Source of the DNA: JAXJQF01 sp036311285
GTDB lineage: Bacteria > Pseudomonadota > Gammaproteobacteria > Enterobacterales > Succinivibrionaceae
Reading direction: 5' to 3'
DNA length: 14,122 bases
Assembly (NCBI GenBank): GCA_036311285.1
Contig: JAXJQF010000079.1
Location: forward strand, 1 to 14,122
The stretch's first letter is position 1. Each line of letters begins with the position of its first letter. This document shows, piece after piece, positions 9,801-14,122 of this stretch. A model generated the notes under the pieces. That model saw nothing but the letters and a program-made list of their open reading frames with translations. It was not told the origin of the DNA and made no database searches. The position numbers and the translations under genes were made by a program.

Positions 9801-11539
9801 GCTGCACATATCTGTATACTCTTATCATTCTTTACATATAATCTTGAATAGATTTCCTCGCTTTCCTTATTGTTCCACTTGCCGCTTTTATCACACAGAG
9901 TTAAATTTATATTTTCATTTTTATTTGCTTTGTCTATAACCCTAGCACAGTCCTTTTTTAGACTATCTGAATTTCTTAAATTAAATATATCACTCTTTAT
10001 TTTGTTTAATAGATTTATTGGCTTTGGTTGGAAAAACGCTGAAATTTCTTCAATTAAAATATCACTCTTCTCATCTTCTTGATAATCGGAGATTTTCTTT
10101 AACATCTCCGCATGATATGTAGCACCTAGCTTTCCGTAAAAATATAGTAACGGGTTACTATCAATTAAACACATGCTTTCAGATGAATAATCTAAAAATC
10201 CCTTATACATGGTATTTGGCTTATTTGATTTTTTTAATTCTTTCGCCTCTTCTTCATTCTTATCATCTGATGTAATCACATCAACTATATTGTCTCGTGA
10301 ACGAACTGTAGTATCTTCCGCCTCAAATATTACTCGTTCCTCTTCCTTAAACACTAAATCACTATTATCTAAGAACCTCGCAGCACGTTTAGATTTTATC
10401 TTAAGTTTTGTTTTATGCTCCAATAAATTCTGATATGTATTTTTTTGAATATCCCCCCAATAATGTTCTGATGGATTCAAAATCATTGCATACACATCTA
10501 TATGACGACTTAAATAAAATAATACTTCTTGAAATAAAGAATTAACAACTAATCCGTAAACAATAATGCGGTCATGACCAATCTTTTCTGTCAATTCGCC
10601 TCTTTTAGCATTCTTCAAAACATCTATTAAACATTGAATACATCTTGATTTATCCAATCTAAAATTATCTACTTTATTAGTATATTCAAGATCGCTATCA
10701 TACTCACAATCAGCTAATGCTTCATGTTGAGATTTAATATTTTTAAATACATATCTTGCCCATAATATAGCAATCCACTTATAGTCCTTTACATCTAGAG
10801 ACTCAACCGAATTTGTTTTTTGCAGATTTATAAACTCAATCCAAGAACTAAAGTCATTCCTTGTCCATTGTTCTATCCAATTTGGTCTAATTAGTTGGTA
10901 TTTACCAAACATGTGTGCAATTGCTTCTGATATATCGAATCTTCTACTTAAAACAATATCGTTATCTAAATAATCTGTAAGTCGTTTAAAGATTTGAACA
11001 TCTTCTTGTTCATTTATATCAAAATACTTTAAAACCTTTTTATATTCTTCATCAGATAATAACTTATCAATGTTAGAGTTAAATTTAGCTTTTGAATCAT
11101 TTGAAGATAAGTTAGCTCTATAATTTATATTAGGTAAAACTGTGTCCACAAAATATAAGATAGATAAAAACATCGAATCCTTATTAAATGGATCTAACTC
11201 TGAAATTGTAAAGTACTTTTGTTCTACTAAAGAATCATCAATATACTTAAGGTATTTAGAAAAAAACTTATGATCTTTGATATAAAGCTTTACAACTAAT
11301 AGCCATAAATACGACCAAATAGGCTTATATTCAATACTAGTAGCAACACTATTTTCATTTGCAATTCTTTGGGATATATAGTTACGTAAACCTACATTCT
11401 CTGTAATGATAAAATCTTTATAAAAAACACTTTTTGAAAACTTATTAAACTCACTAAGGTTTGAAAATGAATTACTAATAATTCCAGAAGTTAGTTTAGT
11501 TAATAATTCAGTTTCGTTTGAATTACAGTAATAAAACAT
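6848..11539 (-). CDS. recC: RecBCD exonuclease V gamma subunit, Chi-recognition scaffold
   Basis: RecC is the catalytically inactive scaffold that splits the duplex and scans the 3' strand for Chi. It is recognised by HYWGDIQKNTYQNLL (359-373), NPLLYFYGKLGATY (462-475), LLNKIKSDIFNLRN (510-523), EVQNLYDNILDIL (586-598), and the best-conserved block FCTFVPMRSI (914-923), MLGMDDGKYPR (930-940) and KDDDSYIFLENLLLAQDRLYIS from 962. RPNW at 218-221 matches RPDW of E. coli. No helicase Walker A is seen, as expected. The protein is 1563 residues against about 1122 in E. coli, with extra length spread over the N-terminal part, the middle and the C-terminal third. Several Chi-contact positions differ from E. 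coli (see findings). The start has GAGGA about eight bases upstream. It is the first gene of recC-recB-recD; the protease gene ptrA, which sits between recC and recB in enterobacteria, is absent. Confidence 0.96.
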   Translation of the reverse strand: MFYYCNSNETELLTKLTSGIISNSFSNLSEFNKFSKSVFYKDFIITENVGLRNYISQRIANENSVATSIEYKPIWSYLWLLVVKLYIKDHKFFSKYLKYIDDSLVEQKYFTISELDPFNKDSMFLSILYFVDTVLPNINYRANLSSNDSKAKFNSNIDKLLSDEEYKKVLKYFDINEQEDVQIFKRLTDYLDNDIVLSRRFDISEAIAHMFGKYQLIRPNWIEQWTRNDFSSWIEFINLQKTNSVESLDVKDYKWIAILWARYVFKNIKSQHEALADCEYDSDLEYTNKVDNFRLDKSRCIQCLIDVLKNAKRGELTEKIGHDRIIVYGLVVNSLFQEVLFYLSRHIDVYAMILNPSEHYWGDIQKNTYQNLLEHKTKLKIKSKRAARFLDNSDLVFKEEERVIFEAEDTTVRSRDNIVDVITSDDKNEEEAKELKKSNKPNTMYKGFLDYSSESMCLIDSNPLLYFYGKLGATYHAEMLKKISDYQEDEKSDILIEEISAFFQPKPINLLNKIKSDIFNLRNSDSLKKDCARVIDKANKNENINLTLCDKSGKWNNKESEEIYSRLYVKNDKSIQICAAPNIIREVQNLYDNILDILTNDPSVTFNDIVVVIPKIKDYIPTIKGVFDECNASLEQSIKYVICDKDKKEDNSLVKVFLDFLTLCSLDFLNDNLRNNNLDNNEKQIKERNYSDSSSKLHEPITIEKILKMLSIEAIGSKFNISSKDIESLSNLIANNNMIMGIENSDTQSIFAEFNVKPLFSLEDGLDRYLSGLLLPSEVGNSSEFNTSIEGTEVSQLLGNFYMFYENLKDFRNIFKKQIKNLFNINPTEEDWTPKDWNDFIDDNIITRFFNLDLDEVKSLQRHIKITLSNLNRYYENSIVNKPRLLLPYLIGYLNNSWKEQSNFGQMLSGKISFCTFVPMRSIQYRYVFMLGMDDGKYPRTMVENQFDLMAKYPQYQDRLMKDDDSYIFLENLLLAQDRLYISYQGMDAATGTTLNPSSLVTLLQNYIYENFVYCECSKPNLLSGYNLENCNDFKETLKFSVFFTDYKDNENKIKQSLVKSISNLAYDLENFKKDGDSSYLKQYFVNEKIGKRIEDEYLCNGVLKVLKLGYSWYDKNNKIIDDIVNFNDTKVCVINLDLNQLIEFTRDQAKYFYTKVLNLKSFSDFINTNKLQTTEVYSLNEYEKNKIKVDLLNIVNDYLTKAEVITPDNKKIVVNDKKSIDKKLSEIRELINNFLDVYDKKHVFPLSYIGDKIKSDLCNEILEVTKVLVPFKENERKPLVIDMSFDIKIEDQDFINSLKHFDKSKDILRVNLTGTFEELHGNTFIYSNLFHSDYKFNVEVMLKIIFLCAHLDKIRYQHKDNVKLGESEVDNDSSNMKIFDLENIVLVKNEGAKILVSNINENFQLKTKLSLELSQERFKRYKEYFAYEGKAFLEKVITSFLIGNIKPYAAFKSVDGVPSKLLDVLFDSVIKDFEGEPLGVLDNSCFIQNKISEIMNKERRVYIPLFGNTDLNRNYSYLLYKDNTFKLSDFYGYEELLKMYYTFSFFLENSIYKTSKKRSKNK

Positions 11540-11563
11540 CTTTAAATCCTCGTGATATAGTAT

Positions 11564-11599
11564 TAATCATATTATTTATAATAAAGCGCAAAAGTACAA
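11564..11599 (-). promoter_or_regulatory. recC: Possible recC promoter
   Basis: On the minus strand, TTGTAC (11599-11594), a 17-base spacer and AATAAT (11576-11571, five of six matches to the -10 consensus) would start RNA about 25 bases before the recC ATG. The -35 is poor and the whole region is AT-rich, so this is one reasonable candidate and not a firm call. A promoter is needed here because the gene upstream ends in a strong terminator. Confidence 0.3.
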
Positions 11600-11994
11600 C
11601 GTAGAATACTACTTATATAATGGAAAATTTTCTATGAAGAACATCTACAAATTACTTATTGCTTACTTGTTCAAAGTTTAATGTACAAATTTGAAACACA
11701 TTTGCATAGCTTAGAAATATAACAAAACTTAAGATAATTCGATACTTATACAAGATAACACATATATAATTTTTAGTCTATCTTATATTTATAGTTAATT
11801 AAAATAAATGCAATACTGAAAGACTTTAATTTTAAAAATAATTAAAAATAAAGAAATCATATACAGATGAAAACACAGAAGCACTAACATTAAAATTATC
11901 AAGTGGAACTCAAATTTTATGATTACATATAAAAATAAATCCATCCGTATAACGTTCAAATTTATCCTAAATTTAAACATCTAACGTAGAAACA
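11600..11994. other. AT-rich intergenic DNA with no gene seen
   Basis: Between the rplI terminator and the recC promoter candidate there is very AT-rich sequence with no RNA gene, repeat family or convincing ORF. A 61-codon minus-strand ORF at 11795-11980 lacks a ribosome binding site and is made of low-complexity hydrophobic codons expected by chance in such DNA. Confidence 0.6.
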
Positions 11995-12024
11995 ACAAGG
12001 CCTCAATTTTCATTGAGGCCTTGT
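11995..12024 (-). terminator. Terminator of the rpsF-rpsR-rplI operon
   Basis: A perfect 13-bp inverted repeat (arms 11995-12007 and 12012-12024, ACAAGGCCTCAAT on each strand) closes a four-base loop that is GAAA on the minus strand, a stable GNRA-type tetraloop. It lies about 40 bases after the rplI stop and is followed on the minus strand by TGTTTCT, a modest U tract. It separates the ribosomal operon from recC. A short T stretch on the plus side would allow weak action in that direction as well. Confidence 0.9.
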
Positions 12025-12063
12025 ATTTAGCTTTGTATAAGCAACAAAACTTATTAGCTAAAA

Positions 12064-12516
12064 TTACTTGTCAGCAACAACACTTACAGTAATTGTAGTC
12101 TTAACGTCTGCGTGTAAGTTAATACCGATTTCGTAATCACCAACTGATCTTAATACACCAGTTGATAAAGAGATTTCGCTCTTAGAAACTTCAGCACCTG
12201 CAGCTGCAAATGCATCAGCGATATCACGAGTACCGATAGAACCGAATAACTTACCTTCATCACCTGCTTTAGCAGGGATTACTAAAGTACCGATTTCGTT
12301 GATCTTAGCACAACGTTCTTGAGCAGCAGCTAATGTAGCAGCAATCTTTTGTTCAAGTTCTTGACGCATAGCTTCGAACTTTTCTAAGTTTGCCTTAGTA
12401 GCCATAACTGCTTTCTTTTGTGGGATTAAGTAGTTACGAGCATAACCACTCTTAACTTTAACTGTATCACCAAGACCACCTAAGTGAGCGATCTTATCTA
12501 ATAAAATAATTTCCAT
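12064..12516 (-). CDS. rplI: 50S ribosomal protein L9
   Basis: L9 binds 23S rRNA domain V near the L1 stalk and helps keep the reading frame. The 150-residue product has the N-terminal RNA-binding domain (MEIILLDKIAHLGGLGD, then VKSGYARNYLIPQKKAV at about 20-37), the long Ala-rich connecting helix (about 42-75) and the C-terminal domain with AGDEGKLFGSIGTRDIADA (83-101), all close to E. coli L9 (149 residues). Its SD is GAGGAAAGG just before the ATG, 41 bases after the rpsR stop. It is the last gene of the operon and ends before the 11995-12024 terminator. Confidence 0.99.
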   Translation of the reverse strand: MEIILLDKIAHLGGLGDTVKVKSGYARNYLIPQKKAVMATKANLEKFEAMRQELEQKIAATLAAAQERCAKINEIGTLVIPAKAGDEGKLFGSIGTRDIADAFAAAGAEVSKSEISLSTGVLRSVGDYEIGINLHADVKTTITVSVVADK

Positions 12517-12557
12517 TACCTTTCCTCAAAGTAAAATAAAAAACGAGTTAGACAATA

Positions 12558-12791
12558 TTACTTACTGTGTAAATCAGTATATGGTAATAAAGCCAAGTAA
12601 CGTGCACGCTTAATAGCTACAGCTAACTGACGTTGGTATTTAGCACTTGTACCAGTAATACGACTTGGAACAATTTTACCAGATTCAGTGATGTAGTTCT
12701 TTAAAGTTGCGATGTCTTTGTAATCGATTTCTGTTACGCCTTCAGCTGTGAAACGACAGAATTTACGACGACGAAAATGATAAGCTGCCAT
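12558..12791 (-). CDS. rpsR: 30S ribosomal protein S18
   Basis: S18 pairs with S6 on the platform of the small subunit. The 77-residue product is nearly the E. coli sequence throughout, including FRRRKFCRFTAEGV (6-19), EIDYKDIATLKNYITESGKI (21-40), PSRITGT, KYQRQLA and KRARYLALLPYTD. The start lies two bases after the rpsF stop, and its SD (AAGGGGA) is formed by the last codons of rpsF, so translation of the two is probably coupled, which suits a protein pair made in equal amounts. priB, which sits between rpsF and rpsR in enterobacteria, is absent. Confidence 0.99.
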   Translation of the reverse strand: MAAYHFRRRKFCRFTAEGVTEIDYKDIATLKNYITESGKIVPSRITGTSAKYQRQLAVAIKRARYLALLPYTDLHSK

Positions 12792-12793
12792 GA

Positions 12794-13219
12794 TTATTCC
12801 CCTTCCTTAACAGATTCAACTTCTTCTTCGATAGCTTCTTCTGAATCCATTGCTTCTTCTACAACAACTTCATCGTTTTCATTACGAACGCGACGTTCGT
12901 CACGAGACTTAACCATTGGAGAAGGTTCAGTGATAGCTGTCTTAACCTTTAAAATTTGGTTACGAATTACAGCATCGTTGTAACGGAATAAGTTTTCAAT
13001 TTCATCGATTGCTTCTTGGTTAGCTTCAACGTTTAATAAAACGTAGTGTGCCTTGTGTAACTTATTGATTTGATAAGCTAAAGGACGACGACCCCAATCT
13101 TCGTGACGGTGAATTTTACCACCATTCTTTTCGATGATACCGATATAACGTTCTGTCATGCTTGGAACCTGTTCGCTTTGATCAGGATGAACCATGAACA
13201 CTATTTCATAATGACGCAT
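12794..13219 (-). CDS. rpsF: 30S ribosomal protein S6
   Basis: S6 binds S18 and 16S rRNA on the small-subunit platform. The 141-residue product has the usual start MRHYEIVFMVHPDQSEQV, then RHEDWGRRPLAYQINKLHKAHY (about 38-59), FRYNDAVIRN (78-87), and a genome-encoded acidic tail of Glu, Asp and Val from about 113 to the end (EEAMDSEEAIEEEVESVKEGE region). In E. coli the C-terminus of S6 is extended with glutamates by RimK; no rimK lies in this window. SD AAGGGG is six bases before the ATG. It is the first gene of rpsF-rpsR-rplI and has its own promoter at about 13302-13337. Confidence 0.99.
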   Translation of the reverse strand: MRHYEIVFMVHPDQSEQVPSMTERYIGIIEKNGGKIHRHEDWGRRPLAYQINKLHKAHYVLLNVEANQEAIDEIENLFRYNDAVIRNQILKVKTAITEPSPMVKSRDERRVRNENDEVVVEEAMDSEEAIEEEVESVKEGE

Positions 13220-13302
13220 TGAATGCCCCTTACGGTTTGTAGCCTTTTGAAGCTCAGTCAGACTTCTTAAGGCAAGAGACCAAAAACAAATGACTGATTC
13301 AG
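13220..13302 (-). promoter_or_regulatory. rpsF 5' leader, possible S6:S18 autoregulatory RNA
   Basis: The leader from the predicted start to the rpsF ATG is about 80 bases. It holds a CCG triplet (13235-13233) directly before TAAGGGGCA, which contains the rpsF SD. TAAGG/GCA can pair with TGCCTTA (13274-13268) if two G are bulged, which would hide the SD. A competing perfect 7-bp stem TCAGTCA/TGACTGA (13297-13291 with 13260-13254) is also present. Known S6:S18-binding rpsF leaders carry a conserved CCG beside a stem; the fit here is by eye only. Confidence 0.4.
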
Positions 13303-13337
13303 GCGCATATTCTATAATTTATGTCACAAAATATCAA
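13302..13337 (-). promoter_or_regulatory. Promoter of rpsF-rpsR-rplI
   Basis: On the minus strand, -35 TTGATA (13337-13332), a 17-base spacer and -10 TAGAAT (13314-13309) match the sigma-70 consensus at five of six positions each, with A/T-rich DNA upstream. The predicted start near 13302 gives a leader of about 80 bases. The spacer carries TGTCACAAAAT (13322-13332 on the plus strand), a word repeated once near the divergent promoter. Confidence 0.75.
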
Positions 13338-13513
13338 GAAATTATTTATCAATATCTTTATATTTTTGATTAAATTTCAGTCATGTTAATTTAGCGTCTA
13401 TCTAAAAATTAATTTATATAATTTATTAGAACTTATTTCATGGTAATTGCTTAAAATATTTGTATTCTAAAAATTTGTCACAAAATTTTCTAAATCAACA
13501 AAATAGTTAATCG

Positions 13514-13548
13514 TTGACTTTATAAAACAATCTACTAAAATACACACT
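13514..13548 (+). promoter_or_regulatory. Promoter of the 101-residue ORF
   Basis: TTGACT (13514-13519), a 16-base spacer and TAAAAT (13536-13541) give a good sigma-70 promoter, with a start near 13548 and a leader of about 30 bases before the ATG at 13579. An imperfect palindrome, AAAATTTGT-C-ACAAAATTTT (13470-13489), lies about 25 bases upstream of the -35 and could be an operator or activator site. Confidence 0.6.
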
Positions 13549-13578
13549 TGTAAAAAAAGTGAACAACTTGCTAACACA

Positions 13579-13884
13579 ATGAAAAAGCAAATGATTGGTA
13601 AAAAGATTCACCCAGATTTGACTGTTAAAGATATTAGACTTGGTGAAGGCATTTCATATGTAATGGAATACACTGTTTCAGGCGAAACACTTGAAAAAGT
13701 AAAAACTGTAGACCGTGCAGAATATGAAGAAAGCGCTCAGAAAGAAGCATGTAAGATTATGCGCAAAAACCCACAAAGTAAAATGTTAATGAGAAAAATA
13801 GATCATGTTATATATGAATACAAAGGTGCTGATGATGTAATTTACGGTACAGTAAAAGTATCAGCAGACATTTGTAAAATATAA
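13579..13884 (+). CDS. Uncharacterised 101-residue protein
   Basis: I do not recognise this gene. The product (101 residues, Lys/Glu-rich) has no signal peptide or membrane segment, so it is probably cytoplasmic. By eye it reads as strand-rich at both ends (DIRLGEGISYVMEYTVSG at 18-35, then HVIYEYKGADDVIYGTVKVS at 76-95) around a charged helix (about 45-65), with two cysteines, C58 and C99. The two Tyr-rich beta stretches with one Cys each loosely recall small bacterial proteins of the pattern YxYT...C...YxY...G...C, but this is a weak impression. Evidence that it is expressed: a good upstream promoter, a terminator directly after it, and normal codon use. The SD before the ATG is weak or absent; an internal Met at residue 5 is an alternative start. 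It is the only plus-strand gene here and splits rlmB from rpsF. Confidence 0.75.
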   Translation: MKKQMIGKKIHPDLTVKDIRLGEGISYVMEYTVSGETLEKVKTVDRAEYEESAQKEACKIMRKNPQSKMLMRKIDHVIYEYKGADDVIYGTVKVSADICKI

Positions 13885-13905
13885 TACTTTCTAATATTAG
13901 AAAAC

Positions 13906-13934
13906 AAATAGCCAAACTAAAAGTTTGGCTATTT
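13906..13934. terminator. Shared terminator between the 101-residue ORF and rlmB
   Basis: Perfect 13-bp arms (AAATAGCCAAACT at 13906-13918 and its complement at 13922-13934) enclose a three-base loop. A T run with one C follows on the plus strand (TT-CTTC after the arm), and TTTGTTTTCT follows on the minus strand, so the hairpin can end transcription of both convergent genes. Confidence 0.88.
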
Positions 13935-13974
13935 TTCTTCTAAATTCTTAAAATTTGAGAAGTGATTAAAAAGA

Positions 13975-14122
13975 TTACTTTCCTAATCGTTGTCTAACAA
14001 CCTCATATAAACAAATACCTGTTGCAACTGAAACGTTTAAGCTTGTACAAGTTCCATACATTGGAAGCTTCACAATTTCGTCACACTTTTCACGTGTTAA
14101 TCTTCTCATACCTGTTTCCTCA
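13975..14122 (-). CDS. rlmB: 23S rRNA 2'-O-methyltransferase RlmB, C-terminal part
   Basis: Only the last 49 codons lie in the window. The translation ends GMRRLTREKCDEIVKLPM, then YGTCTSLNVSVATGICLYEVVRQRLGK. This is the SpoU/TrmH-family motif 2-3 region, where the SLNVS-A segment forms part of the knotted SAM-binding site, and it is close to the C-terminus of E. coli RlmB, which methylates G2251 of 23S rRNA at the 2'-OH. RlmB upstream of rpsF also matches the usual gammaproteobacterial order. The gene continues beyond the right edge. Another SpoU paralogue is less likely because of the tight match. Confidence 0.93.
   Translation of the reverse strand, partial: EETGMRRLTREKCDEIVKLPMYGTCTSLNVSVATGICLYEVVRQRLGK

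Noticed and set aside
11795..11980. 61-residue hydrophobic minus-strand ORF
   Set aside because: No SD, overlaps no promoter, composition is that of random AT-rich DNA, and it begins right after the rplI terminator.
12777..12983. Ser/Thr-rich plus-strand ORF
   Set aside because: Antisense to the acidic tail of rpsF; the Ser/Thr richness is the complement of Glu-rich codons.
13470..13489. CRP/FNR-type site at the GTCACAAA palindrome
   Set aside because: Spacing and half sites do not fit TGTGA-N6-TCACA or TTGAT-N4-ATCAA; kept only as an unnamed repeat.
13579..13884. Lipoprotein or secreted protein
   Set aside because: The N-terminus (MKKQMIGKKIHPDL) has no hydrophobic core or lipobox, and there is no upstream in-frame ATG, GTG or TTG start; the frame is closed by a stop at 13504.

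Overview
The window looks like a stretch of AT-rich gammaproteobacterial chromosome. The evidence is a near-complete match of S18, S6 and L9 to enterobacterial ribosomal proteins, an rRNA leader that shares a 20-base block with the E. coli rrn leader, a RecBCD (not AddAB) nuclease, and an RlmB tail ending in the gammaproteobacterial form SLNVSVATGICL. The low GC, the lack of priB between rpsF and rpsR, and the lack of ptrA between recC and recB argue against an enterobacterium. A host-associated anaerobe such as a member of the Succinivibrionaceae is possible, but this is a guess.

Layout. Almost everything is transcribed leftwards (minus strand). At the right edge is the 3' end of rlmB (13975-14122). 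Next comes the only plus-strand gene, an unrecognised 101-residue ORF (13579-13884) that ends against rlmB at a shared hairpin terminator. A roughly 360-base divergent intergenic region follows, with a promoter for each direction and an rpsF leader that may be an S6:S18 autoregulatory element. The rpsF-rpsR-rplI operon (13219-12064) ends in a perfect 13-bp terminator hairpin. About 450 bases of AT-rich DNA without a gene separate it from recC-recB-recD (11539-284), a tightly coupled operon. At the left edge the window runs into the promoter, boxA and leader of an rRNA operon, whose 16S gene would start just outside the window.

How the genes work together. RecB, RecC and RecD form the heterotrimeric helicase-nuclease that processes double-strand ends for RecA loading. 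Helicase motifs of RecB and RecD and the RecB nuclease residues are intact, so the enzyme is probably active. All three subunits are much longer than those of E. coli (RecC 1563, RecB 1329 and RecD about 856 residues, against about 1122, 1180 and 608). Several RecC positions that line the Chi-recognition channel in E. coli are substituted, which suggests that this organism uses a different Chi sequence. S6, S18, L9, RlmB and the rrn operon all belong to ribosome production.

I found no mobile element, CRISPR array, tRNA or defence island. The least ordinary items are the diverged and enlarged RecBCD, the orphan 101-residue gene, and the rrn promoter placed directly behind recD.
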